Source: Pseudomonas fuscovaginae SE-1
Lineage (GTDB): Bacteria; Pseudomonadota; Gammaproteobacteria; Pseudomonadales; Pseudomonadaceae
Assembly: GCF_000364705.1 (NCBI RefSeq)
Contig: NZ_AQOH01000008.1
Span: 1 to 64,000, forward strand
Direction of reading: 5' to 3'
Length of the DNA: 64,000 bases
The translations under genes and the position numbers were made by a program. Position 1 is the stretch's first letter; every line of letters begins with the position of its first letter. Below are positions 1 to 8,829 of the stretch, piece after piece. The notes beneath the pieces were generated by a model. That model saw nothing but the letters and a program-made list of their open reading frames with translations. It had not been told where the DNA came from and did no database searches.

Positions 1-699
1 CTGCGCGAACTGTGGCGGCTGGGCCTGCCGATTGGCGGGACCTATGCCGTGGAAGTCGGCCTGTTCGCCTTCGCCGCCCTGTGCATGGGCACGATGGGCA
101 GCACGCAATTGGCCGCGCACCAGATCGCCCTGCAGATCGTTTCGGTGGCGTTCATGATTCCTGCAGGGATTTCCTATGCCATCACCCTGCGCATCGGCCA
201 GCACTACGGGGCCGGCCAACTGCTGGACGCGCGGCGCGCCGGACGGGTGGGGATCGCCTTCGGCGCGGCGACCATGCTGGCCTTCGCCATGCTGTTCTGG
301 CTGGCGCCGAATCAACTGATCGGGCTGTTCCTGGACCACAACGACCCGGCGTTCCGGCCGGTGATCGAGTTGGCGGTCAGCCTGCTGGCGGTGGCGGCCT
401 GGTTCGAGCTGTTCGATGGCACCCAGACCATTGCGATGGGCGCGATTCGTGGGCTCAAGGATGCCAAGACCACCTTCCTGGTCGGGTTGGGTTGCTACTG
501 GCTGATCGGCGCACCATCGGCCTGGCTGCTGGCGTTCAACCTTGGCTGGGGGCCGACCGGGGTCTGGTGGGGGCTGGCGTTGGGACTGGCGTGCGCGGCG
601 ACCGGGCTGACCCTGGCGTTCGAATGGCGGATGAAGCGGATGCTGGGGAAAGGCGAGAAGCATGCATCGACTCAAGCGGCCATGAACGCCTCCCCTTAG
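1..699 (+). CDS. MATE family efflux transporter, C-terminal part (5' end outside window)
   Basis: The reading frame is open from base 1 and stops at 699, so only about the last 232 residues of a usually ~460-residue multidrug and toxin extrusion transporter are present. The translation is strongly hydrophobic with about six predicted membrane helices, including the segments containing GSTQLAAHQIALQI and GIRGLKDAKTTFLVG, which are typical of the C-terminal half of NorM/PmpM-like Na+/H+ drug antiporters. The family exports cationic drugs across the inner membrane; the substrate here cannot be inferred. It lies upstream of a proE-rep pair, as a MATE gene does in P. aeruginosa (PA5294, from memory). 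Confidence 0.9.
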   Translation: MRELWRLGLPIGGTYAVEVGLFAFAALCMGTMGSTQLAAHQIALQIVSVAFMIPAGISYAITLRIGQHYGAGQLLDARRAGRVGIAFGAATMLAFAMLFWLAPNQLIGLFLDHNDPAFRPVIELAVSLLAVAAWFELFDGTQTIAMGAIRGLKDAKTTFLVGLGCYWLIGAPSAWLLAFNLGWGPTGVWWGLALGLACAATGLTLAFEWRMKRMLGKGEKHASTQAAMNASP

Positions 700-709
700 G
701 CGCAGGCTC

Positions 710-820
710 TTGTGGGAGACGGCCGGGCGGCGCTCCGCTTGCTGGCGATTGCGCTCGATCGATCGCCACCTTGGCTGGCTGACACACCGCTATCGCCAGC
801 AAACCGGCCCCCACAGCAAG
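710..820. repeat. REPIN-like inverted repeat (GCTTGCTGGCGAT family)
   Basis: Two REP-type halves face each other: TTGCTGGCGAT near 739-749 and ATCGCCAGCAA near 792-802, with flanks TTGTGGGAG (710) and CCCCCACAG (to 815). The block TGACACACCGCTATCGCCAGCAA near its right half recurs in the copy at 20360-20450, so the inner part is conserved as well as the arms. The left flank also matches the short hairpin at 51906-51937 on the opposite strand. It sits between convergent genes. Confidence 0.75.
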
Positions 821-838
821 ATTGTTGCATCCATGCGC

Positions 839-2509
839 TCAGCAGACAGCCTGGATCGCCGGCTGGCTGGCGCAGGAGCTCAGGTACCGGGCCAGTTCCT
901 CCATCGGCAGCGGCTTGCTGATCAGATAACCCTGCACCTGATCGCAGCCAAAGCCGTGCAACAGGGCCAGTTGTTCCGGCGTCTCGACGCCCTCGGCCAC
1001 CACCTCCAGGTTGAGGTTGTGGGCCAGGTTGATCATGGCGTGGACCAGCTTGCGGTTCTCTTCACGCTGCTCCATCCCGCCGACGAAACTCTTGTCAACC
1101 TTGAGCAGGGCGATCGGCAGGCTGTTGAGGTGCACGAACGACGAGAAACCGGTGCCGAAATCATCCAGGGAAAAACGCACGCCCAAGTGCCCCAGGGCAT
1201 CCATGGTCTGCTTGACCAGATCGCTGCGGCGCATCACCGCCGTCTCGGTCAACTCGAACTCCAGCCACTGCGCCTCGACCCCACGCTCGGCAATCAGCCG
1301 GCTCAGGGTCGGCAGCAACTGGCTGTCCTGGAACTGCCGGAACGACAGGTTGACCGCCATGTGCAACGGCCCCAGGCCACGCTCGCGCAGGTCCTGCATG
1401 TCCCGCAGGGCCCGGGAGATCACCCAGTAGCCCAGCGGCACGATCAGCCCGCTCTGCTCGGCCAACGGCACGAACTCGCTCGGTGGCAACAGCCCGCGTT
1501 CGCCGTGGCGCCAGCGCACCAGGGCTTCGAGGCCGACGATCCGGCCGCTGCCCAGGTCCAGGCGCGGCTGGTAGTGCAGTTCCAGCTCGTCGCGGCGCAA
1601 CGCCCGGCGCAGTTCGCTTTCCAGGTCGGCGAGGCTGCGGGCATTGCGGTTGATGCGTTCGTTGAAGATGTTGAAGGTGCAGCCCTGGGTGCTCTTGGCC
1701 TGTTGCATGGCGATGTGCGCATGCCACATCAGCGGGTCGGCGCCGGCCTTGGCCCGGGCATGGGCGATGCCCAGGCTGCAGCCGATCAGCAGGCTTTCGC
1801 CGTCGACCCAATAGGGTTCGGCCATGACCTCGACGATCCGCTCGGCCATCCACTCGGCACGCTGCGGCGCCCGGCGCGTGTCGATCAGCAGGGCGAACTC
1901 GTCGCTGCCCAGCCGCGCCAGCTGGTCGCCGGCTTCCAACTGGCTCTTGAGGCGTGCGACCACTTGCAGGATCAGCCGGTCACCGGCCTGGTGGCCCAGC
2001 GCATCGTTGGCATGGCGGAAGTTGTCCAGATCGAGATGGCCGAGGGCCAGGCCGCAGCCGTCGTTCTCGGCCAGGCGCGCGGTCAGCAGGGTCTGGAAAC
2101 CCTGGCGGTTGGCGATGCCGGTCAGCGGGTCCTGCTCGGCCAGGCGTTGCAGGGTGTTTTCCAGCACGCCACGTTCGTACACGTGGCGCAGGCAGCGACG
2201 CAGGGTCGCGGTATCCAGGGTGTCGCGCACCAGCCAGTCGCTGACGCCCAACGGCGCGACCTCGGGTTCATCATCGAGCAGCAGCACGGTCGGCAGGCTG
2301 CAACGCCCCGGCGCCGGCTGCAATCGAGGAACGGTCAGCAAGACCGCCGCGCGCTCATTATCGAAGAGGCCGCGGACCAACTCCCACGAAGTCGCACTGA
2401 CCAGCATGGCCGTGCCCCCCAGCGGAGCGAGACACTCGCGCAACAACGCCGCCCAGGCCGGATCATCGGCCAGCAGCAGCAAACGCAAGGGTTCGACAGG
2501 CGTAGACAA
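839..2509 (-). CDS. proE: Degenerate receiver-GGDEF-EAL protein, likely c-di-GMP phosphodiesterase (ProE type)
   Basis: 556 residues from a TTG start with AGGGAG just upstream. Residues ~8-125 look like a receiver domain, but the usual phosphoacceptor position reads LLTVPRL without an aspartate. Residues ~145-295 are a GGDEF domain whose signature is GSDEF, so cyclase activity is doubtful. Residues ~305-550 form an EAL domain with the main catalytic elements: [34 protein letters not shown] and DQVQGY. Hydrolysis of c-di-GMP is therefore the expected activity, with the GSDEF domain perhaps binding GTP or serving as scaffold. It is divergent from rep, the same arrangement as PA5295 (ProE) in P. 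aeruginosa; the symbol rests on that synteny and domain layout. Confidence 0.85.
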   Translation of the reverse strand: MSTPVEPLRLLLLADDPAWAALLRECLAPLGGTAMLVSATSWELVRGLFDNERAAVLLTVPRLQPAPGRCSLPTVLLLDDEPEVAPLGVSDWLVRDTLDTATLRRCLRHVYERGVLENTLQRLAEQDPLTGIANRQGFQTLLTARLAENDGCGLALGHLDLDNFRHANDALGHQAGDRLILQVVARLKSQLEAGDQLARLGSDEFALLIDTRRAPQRAEWMAERIVEVMAEPYWVDGESLLIGCSLGIAHARAKAGADPLMWHAHIAMQQAKSTQGCTFNIFNERINRNARSLADLESELRRALRRDELELHYQPRLDLGSGRIVGLEALVRWRHGERGLLPPSEFVPLAEQSGLIVPLGYWVISRALRDMQDLRERGLGPLHMAVNLSFRQFQDSQLLPTLSRLIAERGVEAQWLEFELTETAVMRRSDLVKQTMDALGHLGVRFSLDDFGTGFSSFVHLNSLPIALLKVDKSFVGGMEQREENRKLVHAMINLAHNLNLEVVAEGVETPEQLALLHGFGCDQVQGYLISKPLPMEELARYLSSCASQPAIQAVC

Positions 2510-2775
2510 GCTAGCTCCCTAGACTCTGCAAAAACATTGGCGAAAGGCATCATGACTCGCCGAGGAGCGATTACAATGCGAATGGTTCTCAGCCGCTACC
2601 TTATACCGCATAGGGTTGAACAATAGCCCGAAATTCCTTGCGCATCCTGCGGGAAAGTAACAAAACCGGCAAATTTAGATCGCCTATTGCATCACAATGT
2701 CGGAGAGTCGCGGCAGAATCCGTCCAGCCTGTTAAAATGCCCGCCCTTTTTTCGTAACAGACCTCTTACTCCGTC

Positions 2776-4785
2776 ATGTCCCGACTCAATCCCCGGCAGC
2801 AAGAAGCCGTGAACTACGTCGGCGGCCCGCTTTTGGTGCTCGCCGGTGCAGGCTCCGGCAAGACCAGCGTGATCACCCGCAAGATCGCGCACCTGATCCA
2901 GAACTGCGGCATCCGGGCCCAGTACATCGTCGCCATGACCTTCACCAACAAGGCCGCGCGCGAGATGAAGGAGCGGGTCGGCACCCTGCTGCGTCCGGGC
3001 GAGGGCCGCGGCCTGACGGTGTCGACGTTCCACAACCTGGGCCTGAACATCATCCGCAAGGAGCACGTGCGGCTGGGCTACAAGCCGGGTTTCTCGATCT
3101 TCGACGAGACCGACGTCAAGGCCCTGATGACCGACATCATGCAGAAGGAGTACTCGGGCGACGACGGCGTCGACGAGATCAAGAACATGATCGGCGGCTG
3201 GAAGAACGACCTGATCCTGCCGGCCCAGGCCCTGGAAAACGCGCGCAACCCCAAGGAACAGACCGCCGCCATCGTCTACACCCACTACCAGCGCACGCTC
3301 AAGGCGTTCAACGCGGTGGACTTCGACGACCTGATCCTGCTGCCGGTGAAGCTGTTCGAGGACAACGCCGACATCCTGGAAAAGTGGCAGAACCGCGTGC
3401 GTTACCTGCTGGTGGACGAATACCAGGACACCAACGCCAGCCAGTACCTGCTGGTGAAGATGCTGATCGGCAAACGCAACCAGTTCACCGTGGTGGGCGA
3501 CGACGACCAGTCGATCTACGCCTGGCGCGGCGCCCGCCCGGAAAACCTGATGCTGCTCAAGGAAGACTACCCGTCCCTGAAGGTGGTCATGCTGGAGCAG
3601 AACTACCGCTCCACCAGCCGCATCCTGCGCTGCGCCAACGTGCTGATCTCGAACAACCCGCACGAGTTCGAGAAGCAGTTGTGGAGCGAGATGGGCCACG
3701 GCGACGAGATCCGCGTGATCCGCTGCCGCAACGAGGACGCCGAGGCCGAGCGGGTGGCCATGGAAATCCTCACCCTGCACCTGCGCACCAACCGCCCCTA
3801 CAGCGACTTCGCCATCCTCTACCGGGGCAACTACCAGGCCAAGCTGATCGAGCTCAAGCTGCAGCACCACCAGGTTCCCTATCGGCTGTCGGGCGGCAAC
3901 AGCTTCTTCGGTCGACAGGAAGTGAAGGACCTGATGGCCTACTTCCGGCTGATCGTGAACCCCGACGACGACAACGCCTTCCTGCGGGTGATCAACGTGC
4001 CGCGTCGGGAGATCGGCTCGACCACCCTGGAAAAACTCGGCAACTACGCCACCGAGCGCAAGATCTCGATGTACGCCGCCACCGACGAGATCGGCCTCGG
4101 CGAGCACCTGGACAGTCGCTTCACCGAGCGCCTGTCGCGCTTCAAGCGTTTCATGGACCGGGTGCGCGAGCAGTGTGCCGGCGAAGACCCGATTTCCGCG
4201 CTGCGCAGCATGGTCATGGACATCGACTACGAGAACTGGCTGCGCACCAACAGCTCCAGCGACAAGGCCGCCGACTACCGGATGAGCAACGTCTGGTTCC
4301 TGATCGAGGCGCTGAAGAACACCCTGGAAAAAGACGAAGACGGCGAGATGACCGTCGAGGACGCCATCGGCAAGCTGGTCCTGCGCGACATGCTCGAACG
4401 CCAGCAGGAAGAGGAAGAAGGCGCCGAAGGCGTGCAGATGATGACCCTGCACGCGTCCAAGGGGCTGGAGTTCCCCTACGTGTTCATCATGGGCATGGAG
4501 GAGGAGATTCTCCCCCACCGTTCCAGCATCGAGGCCGACACCATCGAGGAAGAGCGGCGCCTGGCCTACGTGGGGATCACCCGCGCGCGCCAGACCCTGG
4601 CCTTCACCTTCGCCGCCAAGCGCAAGCAGTACGGCGAGGTGGTCGAGTGCGCGCCGAGTCGCTTCCTCGACGAGTTGCCGCCGGATGACCTGGCCTGGGA
4701 AGGCAACGACGACACGCCGACCGAAGTGAAAGCCGTGCGCGGCAACTCGGCACTGGCGGATATACGAGCGATGCTAAAGCGCTAG
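2776..4785 (+). CDS. rep: ATP-dependent DNA helicase Rep
   Basis: 669 residues, full length for Rep. This superfamily 1A 3'-5' helicase helps replication forks past bound proteins and restarts stalled forks. Motifs seen in order are the Q-motif region LNPRQQEAV, Walker A GAGSGKTS, AMTFTNKAAREMKER, the Walker B region VDEYQDTN, GDDDQSIYAWRG, LEQNYRS, LHASKGLEFPYV and YVGITRARQTL. It differs from UvrD in lacking the long C-terminal tail. The start MSRLNPRQ gives the expected N terminus. The 266 bp upstream (2510-2775) separates it from the divergent proE and holds no gene; I infer both promoters lie there but assign no specific boxes. Confidence 0.97.
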   Translation: MSRLNPRQQEAVNYVGGPLLVLAGAGSGKTSVITRKIAHLIQNCGIRAQYIVAMTFTNKAAREMKERVGTLLRPGEGRGLTVSTFHNLGLNIIRKEHVRLGYKPGFSIFDETDVKALMTDIMQKEYSGDDGVDEIKNMIGGWKNDLILPAQALENARNPKEQTAAIVYTHYQRTLKAFNAVDFDDLILLPVKLFEDNADILEKWQNRVRYLLVDEYQDTNASQYLLVKMLIGKRNQFTVVGDDDQSIYAWRGARPENLMLLKEDYPSLKVVMLEQNYRSTSRILRCANVLISNNPHEFEKQLWSEMGHGDEIRVIRCRNEDAEAERVAMEILTLHLRTNRPYSDFAILYRGNYQAKLIELKLQHHQVPYRLSGGNSFFGRQEVKDLMAYFRLIVNPDDDNAFLRVINVPRREIGSTTLEKLGNYATERKISMYAATDEIGLGEHLDSRFTERLSRFKRFMDRVREQCAGEDPISALRSMVMDIDYENWLRTNSSSDKAADYRMSNVWFLIEALKNTLEKDEDGEMTVEDAIGKLVLRDMLERQQEEEEGAEGVQMMTLHASKGLEFPYVFIMGMEEEILPHRSSIEADTIEEERRLAYVGITRARQTLAFTFAAKRKQYGEVVECAPSRFLDELPPDDLAWEGNDDTPTEVKAVRGNSALADIRAMLKR

Positions 4786-4815
4786 AATTGACCCTTTTAC
4801 CCCCGCCCCACCCTG

Positions 4816-4889
4816 CCTGCAGGAGCGGGGCTTGCCCGCGAAGCTTTTCTCCTCAAGGGCCCTTTCGCGGGCAAGCCACGCTCCTACAG
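4816..4889. repeat. REP doublet (GGGCTTGCCCGCGAA family)
   Basis: The arms CTGCAGGAGCGGGGCTTGCC and GGCAAGCCACGCTCCTACAG are inverted around a central CGCGAA...TTCGCG, giving a long near-perfect hairpin between rep and xpt. Related copies lie at 26992-27129 and 48413-48480. It may act as a transcript-stabilising or terminating structure between the two genes, but the sequence alone does not show that. Confidence 0.8.
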
Positions 4890-4902
4890 GTGGATCGGGT
4901 GA

Positions 4903-5529
<627 letters not shown>

Positions 5530-5540
5530 GTCACCCGGCT

Positions 5541-6245
5541 TCAGAAGCCCATCGCCCGTGAACCGTGCAGCGAACTGGACAACTTGAACAGTTCGCTGTC
5601 GTTCTTGATCCCCAGCTTGCGATAGGCCGATTGCTTCTGCGTGCTGATGGTATTGGCGCTGCGCGAGAACTTGGCGGCGATGCCATTGACCGACATGCCG
5701 TCGAGAAAGCAGCGCAACACCTCGCGCTCCCTGGGCGACAGCACCTCGCCGTGCCCTGCCGTGCAGACCGGCTCGGCCGCGCTCGCCACCTTGTGCACCT
5801 CCGTTTCCGAGACCGTCGCCACCTCGGCTGCCATCACCGGGTGCAGGTAGATCCTGCCGCGGGCCACCGTGCGGATCGCCGACGCCAGCCCCACCAGGCG
5901 CTCGCTCTTGCCGAAAAATCCCCAACTGCCCGCCCGTAGCGCCAACGAGACGGTGGCCGGTGTGTAGTGGGCCGACAGCACCAGCGGCCGGCAATCGGGA
6001 TAACGCGCCCTCAGCGTACGGATCAGATTGATACCGTCGATCTCCCTGGGGCCGAGCATGAAGTCGATGACCAGGATATCGGGCTGACGGATGGCCAGCG
6101 CCGCCAGCAGCTCCCTGCTGGTGGAGTAGGAACCGATCACTTCCAGATCGGGCTCTTTCGACAACCACAGGACCGTACCGACCCGAATCAGTTCGTGATC
6201 GTCCAGCAGCATGACGGTATAGGAACCAGGGAGTGCACTTGTCAT
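5541..6245 (-). CDS. NarL/FixJ-type response regulator (candidate regulator of the fimbrial operon)
   Basis: 234 residues. The N-terminal receiver has the acidic pair D15-D16, predicted phosphoacceptor D61 in ILVIDFMLG, and K in GFFGKSE. The C-terminal LuxR-type helix-turn-helix (residues ~165-230) contains LSPREREVLR and SVNGIAAKFSRSANTISTQK. A strong AGGAGG precedes the ATG. No histidine kinase is adjacent in the window, so its phosphodonor is unknown. It is divergent from a fimbrial operon, and its own upstream region carries a cluster of palindromes, so control of fimbriae is a reasonable inference. It belongs to the RcsB/BvgA-like group often linked to adhesion genes. Confidence 0.9.
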   Translation of the reverse strand: MTSALPGSYTVMLLDDHELIRVGTVLWLSKEPDLEVIGSYSTSRELLAALAIRQPDILVIDFMLGPREIDGINLIRTLRARYPDCRPLVLSAHYTPATVSLALRAGSWGFFGKSERLVGLASAIRTVARGRIYLHPVMAAEVATVSETEVHKVASAAEPVCTAGHGEVLSPREREVLRCFLDGMSVNGIAAKFSRSANTISTQKQSAYRKLGIKNDSELFKLSSSLHGSRAMGF

Positions 6246-6327
6246 CTTTATTGTCCTCCTGAGAGAGAGTACGCGCCCACAGCCAAAGCCATGGCGAATG
6301 CCTACAGAACTTTCAGGCTTATAGCAC

Positions 6328-6386
6328 CCGATATCGGAAGCGCATTTCGAGAAATATCGAAACTGCTGTGTTTCGAGTTATCTCGA
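6328..6386. promoter_or_regulatory. Cluster of three palindromes between response regulator and fimbrial operon
   Basis: Three inverted repeats are read directly: CCGATATCGG at 6328-6337, TTTCGA-N6-TCGAAA at 6345-6362, and TCGAG-TTAT-CTCGA at 6373-6386. Their centres are 21 and 26 bp apart. Two of the three share a TCGA core. They lie in the 253-bp divergent gap between the regulator (start 6245) and the first fimbrial gene (start 6499). The likely role is operator sites for the LuxR-type regulator; that is inference. Confidence 0.5.
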
Positions 6387-6498
6387 TGTTCCAAAGGTTT
6401 GCCTTGCGCGACAGTGGCGACCCGCCTCAGGCAGGCCAATCCCCTTCCCTGATGGTCTGCCGGCGGGAAAACAACTGAAACCATCTCAAGGTAACGCC

Positions 6499-7062
6499 AT
6501 GAAAATCTCTCAAGTCTCCGCTGCCGTCTCCCTGGCCCTCGCCGCCCTGATCGCCTTGCCGGCCTCGGCCGCCAACGACGGCATCATCAATTTCAACGGG
6601 GTGGTACGGGACATCACCTGCACCATCGAGGGTGAGGCACCGGGCGGTGGTACCGTGGTCAAGAACGTCGACCTGGGGGGTGTCTCCGCAGCCCGCCTGG
6701 CCAACGCCGGCGATCGTGCCAACCTCACCGGCTTCAGCATCCGCGTCGGTGCCCCGGGCGAAACCACCTGCACCAATGGCCGTACGGCGATGGTCGCGTT
6801 CGACCCGACCAGCCCGGCGATCGACGTCGACACCGGCCGCCTGAACATCGATGACGGCGCGGACGCCGCCAGCAACGTGCAGGTTGAGGTGACCCAGCGC
6901 AATGGCACGCCAATCCACGTCTACACCGAAAAATCCGAGGGTGTGGTGATCGCCGACAACCAGGCGGTCATTCCGCTGGCCGCCCAGTACTACGCCACCG
7001 GCACCGCCGGCGAGGGCCTGGTCGCGACACGTGTCGGCTTCATGGTCGAGTACGCCGACTGA
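6499..7062 (+). CDS. Fimbrial major subunit (type 1-like pilin)
   Basis: 187 residues with a Sec signal peptide ending near ALPASAA. The mature protein has the features of chaperone-usher pilins: an N-terminal strand INFNGVVRDITCTI and a cysteine pair (in DITCTI and ETTCTN). The C terminus ends MVEYAD instead of the ITY(N/L) ending of the two minor subunits downstream, so it belongs to a different subunit class. Position as first gene of the operon suggests the major shaft subunit. AAGGT precedes the ATG. Confidence 0.85.
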   Translation: MKISQVSAAVSLALAALIALPASAANDGIINFNGVVRDITCTIEGEAPGGGTVVKNVDLGGVSAARLANAGDRANLTGFSIRVGAPGETTCTNGRTAMVAFDPTSPAIDVDTGRLNIDDGADAASNVQVEVTQRNGTPIHVYTEKSEGVVIADNQAVIPLAAQYYATGTAGEGLVATRVGFMVEYAD

Positions 7063-7123
7063 CCTCCGCCAGGGGACCCGCAGCCGTCAGGCGGGTCCGT
7101 TCCTCCTCCCGAGAGTTGCCGCA

Positions 7124-7888
7124 ATGAACAACATGGCTCGCCTGGGCAGGTGCCTCTGCGCCCTGCTGCTGACATCGCTGACCGCCGCCACTGTGCAGGC
7201 CGCCGTGGTCATCCACGGAGCCCGCGTGATCTACCCCGCCGAACAGCAGGAAGTGGTGGTGCGCCTGGAAAACAAGGGAGACCGTCCCTCACTGGTCCAG
7301 CTCTGGCTGGACAACGGCGACAAGTTCGCCACCCCGGCCACCGCCCGGGCACCGTTCACCGCCCTGCCGCCGGTGATGCGGATCGAACCCGGCCGGCAAC
7401 AGGCTCCGCGCCTGCGCTACACCGGCGAACCCCTGCCGCGGGATCGCGAGAGCCTGTTCTGGCTGAATGTGCTGGAAGTGCAGCCGAACGCCATCAATGC
7501 CGGCGAGAGAAACCTGCTGGAGCTGTCGTTCCGCTCGCGCCTGCGGGTGTATTTCAGGCCGCAGGGGCTGCCCTATCCGAAAGGCGCCGCCGCCCCCAGG
7601 CTGAGCTGGAAACTGGTGCCCCATGCCGGCGGACACGCCCTGGAAGTACTCAACCCCACGCCGTATCACGTCTCTCTGGCCTCGGTCGAACTGGTCGGCA
7701 GGAACGGGCGTTACCCGAAGGCGCCCAACCAGCAGGCCGACGACAGCCTGCTGCTGCCCGCCGGCGACATCAAGCGCTTTGCACTGCCGACCCTGCGCAC
7801 GCTGCCCGCCGGCGCCTTGAAGGTGGAATTCACCGCTGTCAGCGATCACGGCGCACGCATCAGCCACAGCGCCGATCTCACGTCCTGA
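7124..7888 (+). CDS. Periplasmic fimbrial chaperone (first of two)
   Basis: 254 residues from the ATG at 7124; the frame is open further upstream, but the signal peptide starts here. After the signal peptide (…TVQAA) comes the PapD-like domain: VIHGARVIYPAEQQEVVVRL, MRIEPGRQQAPRLRYTGEPL, and the family signature DRESLFWLNVLEVQP at residues ~107-121. PapD-family proteins hold pilin subunits by donor-strand complementation and deliver them to the usher. It shares most signature blocks with the chaperone immediately downstream, so the pair looks like a tandem duplication that has diverged. Confidence 0.92.
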   Translation: MNNMARLGRCLCALLLTSLTAATVQAAVVIHGARVIYPAEQQEVVVRLENKGDRPSLVQLWLDNGDKFATPATARAPFTALPPVMRIEPGRQQAPRLRYTGEPLPRDRESLFWLNVLEVQPNAINAGERNLLELSFRSRLRVYFRPQGLPYPKGAAAPRLSWKLVPHAGGHALEVLNPTPYHVSLASVELVGRNGRYPKAPNQQADDSLLLPAGDIKRFALPTLRTLPAGALKVEFTAVSDHGARISHSADLTS

Positions 7889-7908
7889 AAAAGAGCCAGG
7901 GACCGCCC

Positions 7909-8694
7909 ATGACTATCCTCAGATTTCAGCGCAAAACTGGCACTGGCCGGCTGTCGGCCCGGCTCGGCCTGCTCGCCCTGATGCTCACGGGCAGCCTCAC
8001 CGCCCAGGCCAGCGTGGTCATCACCGGCACCCGGGTGGTGTACCCGGCGGACCAGAAGGAAGTGACGATCCGCTTCGAGAACAAGAACTCGAAACCGGCC
8101 CTGGTCCAGGTCTGGCTGGACAGTGGCGATGAAGAGGCGACACCGGAACAGGCCCGCGTGCCCTTTCTCGCCACGCCGCCGATCTTTCGCATGGAGCCGG
8201 GCCGGCAGCAGGTGCTGCGCCTGTCCTATACCGGCGAACCGCTGCCGAAGAACCAGGAGAGCCTGTTCTGGCTGAACATGCTGGAAGTGCCGCCCAAGAT
8301 GCAGGCCAACGAAGAGGAGAGCCAGTTGCAGCTGGCCTTTCGAACCCGCATCAAGGTGTTCTTCCGACCGACGGATCTGCCTCTGGAAGTTTCCCAGGCG
8401 GCCGGGAAGCTGCGCTGGTCGCTGACCAGGGACGAACGGGGCCAGGCCCTGGAGGTGACCAACCCGACCCCCTACCACCTGAGTTTCGATTCGGTCGAAT
8501 TGCTCACCGCGGGCCAGCGCCACACCAAGCCGACCGGCGAGAGCGCCGACGACAACATGGTCAACCCGCACGCCAGCAACCGTTTTCCCCTGCCGAGTCT
8601 GACCGCCGCGCCGGCCACCGACGCGCAGGTCGAATTCCAGACCATCGACGACTACGGGGCCCGGCACCTGCACAAGGTCCGACTCCGCCCCTGA
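7909..8694 (+). CDS. Periplasmic fimbrial chaperone (second of two)
   Basis: 261 residues from the ATG at 7909, 20 bp after the first chaperone. Signal peptide ends TAQAS. The PapD core is present with VVITGTRVVYPADQKEVTI, FRMEPGRQQVLRLSYTGEPL and the signature NQESLFWLNMLEVPP. It is closely similar to the preceding chaperone across the whole length. Two dedicated chaperones in one small operon suggest separate subunit clients, for example shaft against tip subunits, but this cannot be read from sequence. Confidence 0.93.
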   Translation: MTILRFQRKTGTGRLSARLGLLALMLTGSLTAQASVVITGTRVVYPADQKEVTIRFENKNSKPALVQVWLDSGDEEATPEQARVPFLATPPIFRMEPGRQQVLRLSYTGEPLPKNQESLFWLNMLEVPPKMQANEEESQLQLAFRTRIKVFFRPTDLPLEVSQAAGKLRWSLTRDERGQALEVTNPTPYHLSFDSVELLTAGQRHTKPTGESADDNMVNPHASNRFPLPSLTAAPATDAQVEFQTIDDYGARHLHKVRLRP

Positions 8695-8829
8695 CCGACT
8701 GAATACCCGCCTGGCAGGGCCAGGACACCAGAACACGAGACATCCGTGCCCCATCCGCGATCCACAACGCGCGCTGGCCGGGCACGGCTTGCCCGAATTC
8801 GGCAACCCACACAGTTTGGAACCCTGACG

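Noticed and set aside
710..2626. Open frame of 638 codons opposite proE
   Set aside because: It mirrors codon-position GC bias of proE on the other strand, is rich in H/Q/R/A without domain character, and the proE motifs settle which strand is coding.
2692..4518. 608-codon open frame opposite rep
   Set aside because: Antisense shadow of a fully recognisable helicase; low-complexity composition (V/H/D/Q) and no motifs.
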